Under the pieces are notes generated by a model. The model worked only from the letters and a program-made list of their open reading frames with translations. It was not told the DNA's origin and made no database searches. From the NCBI RefSeq assembly GCF_041860085.1, contig NZ_CP124747.1, positions 4,278,001 through 4,342,000 of the forward strand: 64,000 nt of DNA, written 5' to 3'. The translations under genes were made by a program, and so were the position numbers. Positions 1-8,261 of the stretch are shown here, piece by piece; the stretch's first letter is position 1; the number at the start of each line of letters is the position of its first letter. Origin of the DNA: Schlesneria sp. DSM 10557. GTDB taxonomy: Bacteria; Planctomycetota; Planctomycetia; Planctomycetales; Planctomycetaceae.

Positions 1-495
1 GAGAAAGCCATTCCCAATCCCAACGCGGGAGCGATCTGGCACTATGACGTCGTTGACCGCAACAAGAACGGCAAGAAAGAATTCGAAGAAACCATGCACC
101 GCACGATGGGTAGCGTCGCCATCAAGAACGACCTGCTGTTCGTGACCGATATCGGTGGTCTGGTTCACTGTCTCGATGCGAAAAAGGTCGAAGACGGCAA
201 GCCCGTTGTCTACTGGACCCACGATATGTTTTCTGCCGCCTGGGGATCTGTTCTGATCGTCGATGACAAGGTTTACGTCGGTGACGAAGATGGAGACATC
301 ACGGTCTTCGAACTCTCTAACAAGCTGAATGTGCTCGCTGAGAACAACATGATCAACTCGCTCTACACCACTCCCGTGGTTGCGAACGACACCTTGTTCA
401 TCGCAAACAAGAGCACCCTGATCGCTATCAAGGAAGGTGCCAAGCTGAAGGGTGGAGTCAAGCAGGGTTCAACCGAAGACGGCGGAAGCGAATAA
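1..495 (+). CDS. PQQ-type beta-propeller repeat protein, C-terminal part
   Basis: The frame is open from base 1 to a TAA at 493-495, so the gene starts outside the window and only the last 164 residues are present. The protein contains repeated blades of the kind V-x-x-D-x-V-Y-V-G-D-E-D-G (for example around residues 93-102) and LFVTDIGGLVHCLDAKK, which is the alternating strand pattern of the PQQ-like/BamB beta-propeller superfamily. Proteins of this type in planctomycetes are usually exported and may be enzymes or scaffolds; no catalytic residue can be identified from the fragment. It ends in a charged Gly/Glu-rich tail and is followed at once by a strong terminator, so it is the last gene of its transcript. 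The family call is firm, the function unknown. Confidence 0.8.
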   Translation, partial: EKAIPNPNAGAIWHYDVVDRNKNGKKEFEETMHRTMGSVAIKNDLLFVTDIGGLVHCLDAKKVEDGKPVVYWTHDMFSAAWGSVLIVDDKVYVGDEDGDITVFELSNKLNVLAENNMINSLYTTPVVANDTLFIANKSTLIAIKEGAKLKGGVKQGSTEDGGSE

Positions 496-523
496 CCCGC
501 TTTCACCCAGAACGCTTTCCTGC

Positions 524-560
524 AAAACCTGCCTCGCCCACCCGGTGAGGCAGGTTTTTT
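524..560 (+). terminator. Rho-independent terminator
   Basis: AAAACCTGCCTC (524-535) pairs with GAGGCAGGTTTT, which runs into a T6 tract ending at 560. It lies about 30 bases after the stop of the beta-propeller gene. Confidence 0.9.
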
Positions 561-813
561 CGTTGGGTCGCCCCCATGGAGAGTGTCCCCGCTGCACAGG
601 CGAACGAACGTCCGTGCAACTGCCTGGCGCTCGTCCCCGGTGTGTTGGCACGGCCGCGACAGAGGCGACCTTGAGACGGCGAAAAGAAAACCCCTGACAG
701 AGTTCTTCGTGCCGTTTCTGAAATAGCGTCGTCTCTGGTTGTGAGCGGCCAGACTTCGTAAATTCGACGTTCGACGCGGGCCCAGTTCAGGCCATTCCGC
801 CCAAGGAGTTCCC
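561..813. other. Intergenic, nothing further recognised
   Basis: With the terminator this makes a 318-base gap between the propeller gene and the VOC gene. Open frames here on both strands have no recognisable protein signature. Only the AAGGAG ribosome binding site of the next gene (801-806) stands out. Confidence 0.5.
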
Positions 814-1296
814 ATGACCCTTCCATCCGTTCCCGCTGGACGGCAAACCGTCTCTGCTTACCTGGTCAGCCGAAATGCCCTCAAAGCCCTGGACTACTAC
901 CGCGACGTCTTCGGCGCAACGGAAGCCTATCGACTGATGATGCCCGATGGCCGATTGGGTCACGCCGAATTCCGCATCGGTAACAGCACCGTCATGATCT
1001 CCGACGAGTTTCTGGAGTACGGCTGCAAGTCCCCTTCAACACTGGGCGGTTCCCCGATCACGATGCACATCTATGTGGACGATGTCGATGCCGTCTTCCA
1101 GAAGGCGCTCGACGCCGGAGCGAAAGAGCGCACCCCCGTCATGGATCAGTTCTACGGTGACCGCTCCGGACAGATCGAAGACCCCTTCGGTCATATCTGG
1201 TGCATTGCCACCCATAAACAGGACATCAGCCCGGAAGAGATGCAGCGTCACATCAGGGAAAGCTCAGGTACGAACGAACCTCAGAATCCCTCGTGA
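814..1296 (+). CDS. VOC-family (glyoxalase/PhnB-like) protein
   Basis: This 160-residue protein has the two beta-alpha-beta-beta-beta halves of the vicinal oxygen chelate fold. The first half includes SAYLVSRNALKALDYYRDVFGA and the GHAEFRIGNSTVMISDE strand. The second includes ITMHIYVDDVDAVFQKALDAGA and the closing EDPFGHIWCIATH, where the conserved DPFG-H-x-W is typical of PhnB/YdfO-like members. The ATG at 814 is chosen because AAGGAG lies seven bases upstream. The family covers metal-dependent lyases, dioxygenases and resistance proteins; PhnB-like proteins mostly have no known substrate, so none is assigned. The gene is monocistronic and converges on the next gene. Confidence 0.85.
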   Translation: MTLPSVPAGRQTVSAYLVSRNALKALDYYRDVFGATEAYRLMMPDGRLGHAEFRIGNSTVMISDEFLEYGCKSPSTLGGSPITMHIYVDDVDAVFQKALDAGAKERTPVMDQFYGDRSGQIEDPFGHIWCIATHKQDISPEEMQRHIRESSGTNEPQNPS

Positions 1297-1337
1297 AACT
1301 CGGGGGCTGAACACGGGTGACAGGCCAATCAAATGAG

Positions 1338-1952
1338 TCACGGGTTCTCAGATAACGACCGGTTCTGGTCGAAGTTTCGGTAAGGTTCGTACCGGTAATA
1401 CTTGGGGCGATCATCCAACCGGACATGCAACCACGCGATGCCTGCTCCTGCTGTGCTGAGCCAGACGGGGCGGGCGTCGAGCCGCTGTTCCATGGCGGTT
1501 CCCACCCGTTGCCAGAGGGCCTGCCGCTGCGACTCGGGTGCTTCACGAACAAACGCACCCAGGTGGCAATAGGCCGTCGCGGCAGCAACGGGACAGGGAA
1601 CGATCAGGACCGCGTCATGACCCAGGTTCACAAACTCAACGACATCCTCGTGCCCGCTGCCTCCGAAGTGCTGCTGAAAAGGAGTCGGATCAGGAGTTCG
1701 AGCCAGCCCGGGACTTTCAACGAGTACGAACTCAAAGGGCTGAAGTGCTGTCGCTCGGGTCACCGGCGGCGTTTCCCAGCGGAACTCTGCAAAAGGCGAC
1801 GTGGCCAGAACGTCATTGAAGTACGACCAAAACTGCGAGTCGATCTGCCACGCTCGAATGACAGCAAGGAAGGTCATCGGAAGTGGGTCGCCGTCGAGAC
1901 CGATCCGGACAAGACGACCGCCGTCGAATGATTGGCTTCGATAGGTCCACAT
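1338..1952 (-). CDS. DUF6940-like conserved protein
   Basis: A 204-residue soluble protein of unknown function. I recognise the pattern FWSYFNDVLATSPFAEFRWE, then FEFVLVESPGLA, a VEFVNLGHDAVLIVPCP block and the near-terminal WLSTAGAGIAWLHVRLDDRP followed by KYYRYEPYR, which I recall as the DUF6940 family. The open frame extends upstream to a TTG at 2081, with another ATG at 2060. The ATG at 1952 is preferred because MWTYRSQSF begins the part that looks like the family, but no clear Shine-Dalgarno separates the options. It faces the VOC gene tail to tail with a 41-base gap. There is no signal peptide and no obvious catalytic motif. Confidence 0.7.
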   Translation of the reverse strand: MWTYRSQSFDGGRLVRIGLDGDPLPMTFLAVIRAWQIDSQFWSYFNDVLATSPFAEFRWETPPVTRATALQPFEFVLVESPGLARTPDPTPFQQHFGGSGHEDVVEFVNLGHDAVLIVPCPVAAATAYCHLGAFVREAPESQRQALWQRVGTAMEQRLDARPVWLSTAGAGIAWLHVRLDDRPKYYRYEPYRNFDQNRSLSENP

Positions 1953-2192
1953 GAATCGGATCACCCGATGATCAGAGAACGGACTGACGAAAGCCACCAT
2001 AACGCCGCACGCAGTGAGGCGCAAAGGGGAATTTTCACCGCTCATCTGGTGGAAGGCCATTCGAGTGACCGAAGCCGTCAACGACTGAACCCATCATCAG
2101 TACGAACGTGCGGTATGGCAGGAATTTCAACGTACTGTTACCGCTCGTTCTCGTCTTCGTGCCCCGGCATCCTTACACGACCTCGCTCGGCA

Positions 2193-4595
2193 TCATTGCT
2201 CTTGCGGAACACCAATCGCCTGCTGAGACGCGTCAAGTCGGACACTTTGCTCGGGCAGTGGTACATTCTCGAAGCGGAAGTTGACTGTCTGCTCTTTCAC
2301 GTTTCCGTAGAGCTTGAACGCGACTTCGAATTCCTCAGGAAACTTGCCGTCGGGATGTCGCGAATAGAGCCGCTGAATTGTGGCTCCTCGTTCAACTTCT
2401 GTCACACTGACGATATCACCCGGCTGACCTTGGACGATACTCAGGAAATGGTCCTTGCCGCACTGCAGCTTGATAGTTTGCGGCACCACATCCTTGAGAC
2501 TTCGGATCATCTTCAATCCTGCCGCCTTGAAATCCGGTTCCGTCAGTGGAGTCTTGGCACGCTGGGGAACATTCTCGATCGTCACCTCTTTCGTACTGTC
2601 TGCGGTGAGGTATTTGAACGAGCCCTCAAGTACATCAATTTGAGCCGGCATCTTGGCAGGGGCATCAATGAACATTCGAACCCGAAGTGTCATCGGAGGA
2701 TGGCCCGAGGGAAGCGTACTGGTGACGTCAAAAGGGAGGAACGTTTTCTGCGGATCAACTCCACCTGGGGGAACTCGCTTGGAACGCTTGAGCGTGCCGC
2801 CCCCCTGGGTGGTGATTGTTTTTGAGGTGGCTCCCGTCGCCCCACAAATCCCCTCCAGACCCTCACCCTGCACGTCGATCAGAATTTCAAGGACCTCTGC
2901 TCCTGGAGATGCACTTGAAAGAGACGCCGCGCTCCAGGCCGATTTGGCCGTCAGCGTCAGCCCCTCGGGAAGCCCATCCACGGACGATGCGGAGACCGCT
3001 TCGGTCTCACCCAGCAATGCGTCGAGTTCTCCGCTTCCAACCGGTGCATTCCCACCGAAAAGGCCGAGATCCATCCCCGTTCCCGGAACACCAGCCCCGC
3101 CACTCAATCCCCCCGTCATCGCCATCATCATGACGACTGCCGGTAATTGCTCGAGTTGCTGTTGCGCCGAATCAGGGACGCTGGTCGACACCTTGACCAC
3201 TGAGTTGTTGACGTCCACCTTCAGGTTCGTCAGCAGCATTTCTCCAATCTCGGCAATCAGCGGAGGAGCGAACTGCTTGAACCCGTCGAACTGTGTCCGA
3301 AGTTGACCCAACTGTGTGTCGAGGTCTTCCTTGACCTTCTGCGTCCCCTCGGGGGTGCTGCTGAGTGCAGAAACCTGCAAGTCAAAGCCCCCCTTCACCG
3401 TCAGACCAAGCCGCCCTCCAATCAGGCCATATTGCTCATTCGCCTTCATTGCCTGAGAAAGAAAATCGGGTGATGAAGGAGCATTTTCCGAAGGGACCGC
3501 GGTCGAAGCTCCGGCGTTCCGATTCAGCCCGGCGATAACCAGCTGCGGGGTTGCATCAATGTCGCTGAACTCTTTCCTGGGGATGACTGTCTCTCCCCGG
3601 TCCATCGTGACAAGTAATTCAGCCATGGTTCCCACGATCAGAGTATCAGGAGCAGGTGACCAGCCACCAACCCCCCCCTTCTGCCCCTCCTTGGGTGGAA
3701 CCTCGAAGTAAGTCCTGCCCGCTTTCTCAACCAGCGTACTCGTCGGTTCAGTCTGAGCTATGGCCTTCAGGTCGATCGGCTTTTTCGACTTAACGACGAT
3801 GACCAGATGACCGTCGTCCAGGGACGTCGCAGGAATGGGCGGACCCGGCATCCCCGCTCCCCCCATTCGCGTTGCGGCTTCACGAGCTTTCTGGACGGTC
3901 CCCATCAGATCGACCACTCCGATCGAGAGACTCTCGATATCGGCAGGTGCCATCCCCAACTGCTTCTCAAGATCCTGCAACGCGGTCTGTGCGGCCGGCT
4001 GGCGGAGTGGTCCCTGCAGCAAAGGTGCCTGCAGGATGTCAGCGACTTTTGCATGCACCAGCAGATCAATTTCCGCCGGCATCCAGCGTAAGGCCAGGGT
4101 CTTCTCCGCAGGCGAGATCTGCTCGGCAATAGCAGGCTGCTGCGCCGGAGGGGGCGTGGGAACATGAGCGGGTGGCATCACCGACATGGGCATACCAGTC
4201 ATCGGCATCGTGGTCACGGGAGGAGGAGCCGCAGGAGGCTGCTGATTCAGAACGCCCGAAGCGAAAATCCCGACACCGATCAGCGCCACCACGGCGATGG
4301 ATCCGCCGATGATGAGTGGCAGCGAAGACCCCCCTTCTGCGGAGCCCCCCTTTTTCGCACCCTTCTTCACCCCTTTGGCAGGAGCGCAACCGCTACCCCC
4401 ACTACCGGACGAACGCTTCTTACCAGAGGAGGACTTGGATCCTTCGTCGACGTCGTCGTCAAAGCCATCATCGAGTGGCTCTGGCTGGAAGACTTCAGCG
4501 CACTTGGGGCACCGGACCTTCTTGCCGAGTTTGTCGTCTGACAGATTCAATCTTGCCGTACAGGCTGGACATTCAACGGCAACTTTTCCGGCCAT
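2193..4595 (-). CDS. MJ0042 zinc-ribbon membrane protein, function unknown
   Basis: An 800-residue protein. The N-terminus is a four-cysteine MJ0042-type zinc ribbon (C9, C12, C29, C32) in VECPACTARLNL and VRCPKCAEVF. It is followed by an acidic and then Ser/Gly/Lys-rich linker, one membrane helix at about residues 94-116 (LPLIIGGSIAVVALIGVGIF), a Pro/Met-rich stretch, and a 650-residue domain with no motif I recognise. The topology suggests a cytoplasmic ribbon and an outer domain; this architecture is common in planctomycetes and almost uncharacterised. It begins 30 bases after the trpC stop and is probably co-transcribed with it. MAGKVAVECPAC as start is supported by the ribbon position. 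The ribbon may sense metal or bind protein rather than DNA; that is inference. Confidence 0.75.
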   Translation of the reverse strand: MAGKVAVECPACTARLNLSDDKLGKKVRCPKCAEVFQPEPLDDGFDDDVDEGSKSSSGKKRSSGSGGSGCAPAKGVKKGAKKGGSAEGGSSLPLIIGGSIAVVALIGVGIFASGVLNQQPPAAPPPVTTMPMTGMPMSVMPPAHVPTPPPAQQPAIAEQISPAEKTLALRWMPAEIDLLVHAKVADILQAPLLQGPLRQPAAQTALQDLEKQLGMAPADIESLSIGVVDLMGTVQKAREAATRMGGAGMPGPPIPATSLDDGHLVIVVKSKKPIDLKAIAQTEPTSTLVEKAGRTYFEVPPKEGQKGGVGGWSPAPDTLIVGTMAELLVTMDRGETVIPRKEFSDIDATPQLVIAGLNRNAGASTAVPSENAPSSPDFLSQAMKANEQYGLIGGRLGLTVKGGFDLQVSALSSTPEGTQKVKEDLDTQLGQLRTQFDGFKQFAPPLIAEIGEMLLTNLKVDVNNSVVKVSTSVPDSAQQQLEQLPAVVMMMAMTGGLSGGAGVPGTGMDLGLFGGNAPVGSGELDALLGETEAVSASSVDGLPEGLTLTAKSAWSAASLSSASPGAEVLEILIDVQGEGLEGICGATGATSKTITTQGGGTLKRSKRVPPGGVDPQKTFLPFDVTSTLPSGHPPMTLRVRMFIDAPAKMPAQIDVLEGSFKYLTADSTKEVTIENVPQRAKTPLTEPDFKAAGLKMIRSLKDVVPQTIKLQCGKDHFLSIVQGQPGDIVSVTEVERGATIQRLYSRHPDGKFPEEFEVAFKLYGNVKEQTVNFRFENVPLPEQSVRLDASQQAIGVPQEQ

Positions 4596-4625
4596 GAAGC
4601 GTCAACTCCAGATAAAGACGAGAAA

Positions 4626-5423
4626 CTATCGCGCCAGCAATGCGTCGACGGCAGAACCGATGTCGGGACTCTTCATCAGGGTTTCCCCCACAAGGATGGC
4701 CCGGGCTCCACCTGCCTTCACGCGGTCAACGTCTGCTCGCGTTTTAATGCCACTCTCGCTGACCAGAAGCGTCTCGGCGGGAATATGGCGTGCGAGAGCA
4801 GACGTGCGATCAAGATCGGTTACGAAGGTCCGCAAATCACGGTTGTTGATCCCCATCAGAGCCGGCTCGAGCTTGAGCACCCGGTCGAGATTCTCGACAT
4901 CGTAAAGTTCAATCAGCGATTCCATGCCAAGCTCTGCGGCATAGAAATAGAGGTCTCGCAACTGGCAATCGTCCAGGCATTCCGCGATCAGTAGAATGCA
5001 GTCGGCCCCTGCAGCCCGTGCCTCCAGTACCTGATAGCGATCAATCAGGAAGTCTTTCCGCAGCACCGGAATCCCGACGACCGACCGAATGGCCGTTAGA
5101 TAATCGAGATGCCCGAGAAAGAAATGCTCATCCGTCAACACGCTCAAACACGACGCACCATGTGCCTCGTAAATCCGAGCGATCGCAACGGGATCGAAGT
5201 CCGCCCGAATCACCCCTGCGGACGGCGACCCTTTCTTTACTTCTGCGATCAGACCGATATCTGACGCGGCCCGCAAAGCCCCCACAAAATCGCGGACAGG
5301 TGGCGCCGATTTGACTCGATCAAGCAGCATTTCCTCAGGTCGCAGCCGCCGCGCTTCGGCGACTTCGTTCCGCTTGTGATCGATAATCTCGTTCAGAATA
5401 TTCGGCGATTTTGAGGGCGTCAT
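4626..5423 (-). CDS. trpC: Indole-3-glycerol phosphate synthase
   Basis: This 265-residue protein is a stand-alone TrpC, which closes the ring of CdRP to indole-3-glycerol phosphate in tryptophan synthesis. Visible signatures are the substrate-binding IAEVKKGSPSAGVIR, the catalytic lysine in PVLRKDFLIDRYQV, the ADCILLIAECL strand, the GINNRDLRTF motif and LLVSESGIKTRADV, ending with GAR-AILVGETLM, which binds phosphate. Length matches the family (about 260). The initiator is ATG at 5423; upstream sequence has no strong Shine-Dalgarno. No other trp gene is in the window, so the pathway is scattered here. It is the first gene of a likely two-gene transcript with the zinc-ribbon protein downstream. 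Confidence 0.95.
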   Translation of the reverse strand: MTPSKSPNILNEIIDHKRNEVAEARRLRPEEMLLDRVKSAPPVRDFVGALRAASDIGLIAEVKKGSPSAGVIRADFDPVAIARIYEAHGASCLSVLTDEHFFLGHLDYLTAIRSVVGIPVLRKDFLIDRYQVLEARAAGADCILLIAECLDDCQLRDLYFYAAELGMESLIELYDVENLDRVLKLEPALMGINNRDLRTFVTDLDRTSALARHIPAETLLVSESGIKTRADVDRVKAGGARAILVGETLMKSPDIGSAVDALLAR

Positions 5424-5913
5424 GGGGCAGTCAGATTCGTTTCATGAAAAGTGTTCTCAGACTCGTATCTTATCGCTGGGCGTGATGACGCGAAACCATG
5501 GCCTGGGGTTTCGTCCACTCCGTCACTCCGTGAGTGGTATTCGTCCGGCAAGCACAGAACCGATTGAGACACGACCAACGAGACTTGTGCATGCTGAGCC
5601 CGCTCGGCTTGAACGCGAGTTATTCGTCGCAGAGACATGCGGGCAGTTTGCCAGTTCGCTCAGCTGGGGACCACCCCGCCAGGGATCCGTCTCTTTGTCA
5701 GGATGAATCTGCTGTTGACGAATGACGGCAAGGAAATATCTCTCCACGTCCCCGGTCGTTTCATTCAGTCGTTTCATTCACATATGCAGATGCGTTCTGT
5801 TTCGCAGGCCCCAGAGGTTTGATACCGTGGGCACTCTTCCTGATCTTCCTGTGATGGGTTCCGCGGATGCACGCGGGGCCTTCGTCGTCCCCTTCCAGAT
5901 TATGGAGCCGCCC
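5424..5913. other. Divergent intergenic region trpC / gluconolactonase-like gene
   Basis: A 490-base gap that must hold promoters for both divergent genes. No convincing gene was found in it. The only structure I can name is the 13-bp tandem duplication annotated separately at 5755-5780. Confidence 0.5.
5755..5780. repeat. 13-bp perfect tandem duplication
   Basis: GTCGTTTCATTCA occurs twice head to tail (5755-5767, 5768-5780), about 130 bases upstream of the ATG at 5914. It could be a chance slippage product or a paired regulatory site. Confidence 0.8.
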
Positions 5914-7065
5914 ATGATTGACCCGATCGCAAACGCACCTGCTGCTGAAGCCTCTTCCCCGCAGTTTGCCCGCCGTTCTTTTCTGGCCGCTGCGGCTGGC
6001 GCCGTGGGACTCGCCGCATCGAAGGGACTCGCCCGTGACTTTGGCCCGCATGCCGCCCCGGTCCGCTATCCTGACCCGGACATCGTCACACTCGACCCCC
6101 GGTTCAAAAAGTATGCCTTGGGCAACACCCCCATCCAGCGACTTTACCATAGTCCTGACATGCTGTGGGCCGAAGGGCCGGCATGGAACGGCGTCGGCCG
6201 CTACCTGCTCTGGAGCGATATCCCCAATAACGTGCAGATGCGCTGGCTGGAAGAAGATGGCCATGTCACCACCTTCCGCCATCCCGCCGGCAACAGCAAC
6301 GGGAACACGTTCGACTTTCAAGGCCGCCAGATCTCGTTTGAGCACGGCAATCGACGTGTTGTCCGGTACGAGCACGACGGCACCATCACCGTGCTGGCGG
6401 ACAAGTTCGACGGCAAACCACTCAACGCCCCCAACGATGGTGTCGTCCATCCCAACGGGGATATCTGGTTTACCGATCCCGGCTACGGAGCGCTGATGAA
6501 CTACGAAGGCGAAAAATCGCCCAACGACTCCAAGCAGCCTAATCAGAAAGAGGCGGTTTACCGGATCGACGGCAAGACGTTGAAGATCGAAAAGCTGACG
6601 GACGAAATCTACAAGCCGAACGGAATCTGCTTCTCACCCGACTACAAGAAAGTCTACGTCGCCGACACCGGGGCATCTCATTACGACGAGGCACCGAAGA
6701 ACATCAAGGTCTGGGACATCATTGATGAAAAGAAACTCGGCAAAGGGAAAGAGTTCGCATCGATGAAATTCAAGCGGCCCAGTCCCGCCAATCCCCAGAC
6801 AACGGAAGAGCCGGCCGGTTTCGCCGACGGCATCCGGGCAGACATCGACGGGAATATCTGGGCAAGTGCCGGTTGGGTGGGTGAAGGCTACGACGGTGTC
6901 CACGTCTTCGAGCCCAAAGAAGGGGTTCGCATCGGACACATTCGCCTGCCGGAAATCTGCAGCAACGTCTGCTTCGGCGGTTCGAAGAGAAACCGCCTCT
7001 TCATGACGGCCAGCACCTCCCTGTACGCCGTCTACGTCGAAACCAAAGGTGCCCACATCACCTGA
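5914..7065 (+). CDS. Tat-exported SMP-30/gluconolactonase-like protein
   Basis: A 383-residue six-bladed beta-propeller of the SMP-30/gluconolaconase/LRE family. Residues about 17-45 form a twin-arginine signal (ARRSFLAAAAGAVGLAASKG), so it is exported folded. Family motifs are GPAWNGVGRYLLWSDIP near residue 85, where the Glu of AEGPAW is a metal ligand, NAPNDGVVHPNGDIWFTDPGYG, where Asn and Asp bind the divalent metal, and the late PAGFADGIRADIDGNIWAS with another metal-site Asp. The ATG at 5914 is preferred over an in-frame frame opening at 5722 because GGAG lies six bases upstream and the Tat signal then falls at the N-terminus. Members hydrolyse sugar or other lactones; the substrate here is unknown. 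It is followed by a strong terminator, so probably monocistronic. Confidence 0.88.
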   Translation: MIDPIANAPAAEASSPQFARRSFLAAAAGAVGLAASKGLARDFGPHAAPVRYPDPDIVTLDPRFKKYALGNTPIQRLYHSPDMLWAEGPAWNGVGRYLLWSDIPNNVQMRWLEEDGHVTTFRHPAGNSNGNTFDFQGRQISFEHGNRRVVRYEHDGTITVLADKFDGKPLNAPNDGVVHPNGDIWFTDPGYGALMNYEGEKSPNDSKQPNQKEAVYRIDGKTLKIEKLTDEIYKPNGICFSPDYKKVYVADTGASHYDEAPKNIKVWDIIDEKKLGKGKEFASMKFKRPSPANPQTTEEPAGFADGIRADIDGNIWASAGWVGEGYDGVHVFEPKEGVRIGHIRLPEICSNVCFGGSKRNRLFMTASTSLYAVYVETKGAHIT

Positions 7066-7099
7066 TCGCGATTCCTGTGACCGACGCAGAAGAGACTCG

Positions 7100-7139
7100 C
7101 CCCCACTTGTCCCGATCCGGCAGGTGGGGGTGTTTTTTT
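7100..7139 (+). terminator. Rho-independent terminator
   Basis: CCCCCACTTG (7100-7109) pairs with CAGGTGGGGG (7121-7130) with one G-T pair, followed by TG and T7. It terminates the gluconolactonase-like gene 35 bases after its stop. Confidence 0.9.
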
Positions 7140-7343
7140 GGCTGTTCACCCAGCGGTCCGAGAAATTTGATGACACCTTTCTCCGGAACGGGTGTCACTT
7201 CCGGTAACGCCGGATCGAAAGGGACTCAGCCGGTAGAAAGCCCTTCTGGTTTGTGACACAGCGAATCAACATTTGCTGGGAGATCAGGTATGATCGGCGA
7301 GCGTGGGGTCGTGTATTTCAAGTATTGAGCTGGTGAATCAGAT

Positions 7344-8066
7344 ATGGCCACGTTGGGTGTAAACATCGATCACGTTGCAACGGTGCGGCAGGCGAGAAGA
7401 ACGATTGAACCGGACCCTGTCTGGGCGGCGGCGCTCGCGGAACTCGGCGGTGCCGACGTCATTACCGTTCATCTGCGCGAAGATCGACGGCACATCCAGG
7501 ACCGCGATGTTCGCGTCCTGAAACAGACCGTCCAGGTGAAGCTCAATCTCGAAATGGCCGCCGAACAAACCATCACCGACTTTGCTCTGGAAGTCCTTCC
7601 GCAACAGGCGACGCTCGTTCCGGAAAAGCGTGAGGAAGTGACGACCGAGGGGGGGCTGGATGTCGTCGGTAACTTTGACCGGGTCCGTCGCTGTGTCGAT
7701 CAACTGCACGCAGCCGGGATCATCGTCAGCCTGTTCATTGACCCCTCGGAAAAGCAGATTGAAGCGACCAGGTCTCTCGGTTGCGCCGCGGTCGAACTCC
7801 ACACGGGTCGTTACGCTGACGCTCCCAACCCCGCCGCACAGGCAGAGGAACTGGAGCAACTTCGTCGTGCCGGTCAATTCGCGCGCGACTGCGGACTGGT
7901 CCTGCATTTCGGACACGGCCTGACTTATCGCAACGTCCAACCGGTCGCAGCGATCCCCGGCGCGGGGGAATTGAATATCGGCCACAGCATCGTCGGTCGC
8001 GCAATCATGGTCGGCTTCACACAAGCGGTGAGGGAAATGCGAGAGCTCATTGTCACCGCAAAGTGA
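7344..8066 (+). CDS. pdxJ: Pyridoxine 5'-phosphate synthase
   Basis: The 240-residue PdxJ condenses 3-amino-2-oxopropyl phosphate (the PdxA product) with 1-deoxyxylulose 5-phosphate to give pyridoxine 5'-phosphate, the last ring-forming step of DXP-dependent vitamin B6 synthesis. Diagnostic stretches are [16 protein letters not shown] at the start, [20 protein letters not shown], the VKLNLEMA strand carrying the catalytic Glu, the phosphate loop [20 protein letters not shown] and [13 protein letters not shown] near the end. Length is exactly that of the family. It runs from an ATG with only a weak upstream GGTG and sits alone. It converges on pyrB with a 195-base gap containing a perfect hairpin. 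Confidence 0.97.
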   Translation: MATLGVNIDHVATVRQARRTIEPDPVWAAALAELGGADVITVHLREDRRHIQDRDVRVLKQTVQVKLNLEMAAEQTITDFALEVLPQQATLVPEKREEVTTEGGLDVVGNFDRVRRCVDQLHAAGIIVSLFIDPSEKQIEATRSLGCAAVELHTGRYADAPNPAAQAEELEQLRRAGQFARDCGLVLHFGHGLTYRNVQPVAAIPGAGELNIGHSIVGRAIMVGFTQAVREMRELIVTAK

Positions 8067-8218
8067 CACCAGTTCGAAATATGACCGAATTCATGCCACT
8101 GCTTCGCAGTCTTCGAAGAAGCAGTGTCTTCAATCCTCAACAACTCAAGCAAAACGGAAGCAGCCTGAACCTGCGGAATCCATTCCGAACCACACCTGAA
8201 CTGCCACACCCGCGAGAG

Positions 8219-8248
8219 CACTGCACGACCGAAAACGGTCGTGCAGTG
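8219..8248. terminator. 13-bp perfect hairpin between convergent pdxJ and pyrB
   Basis: CACTGCACGACCG (8219-8231) and CGGTCGTGCAGTG (8236-8248) pair perfectly around an AAAA loop, 14 bases after the pyrB stop and 150 after pdxJ. Position suggests a bidirectional terminator. No T tract follows on either side, so the terminator call is inference. Confidence 0.6.
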
Positions 8249-8261
8249 GCATTCGAGTTAT

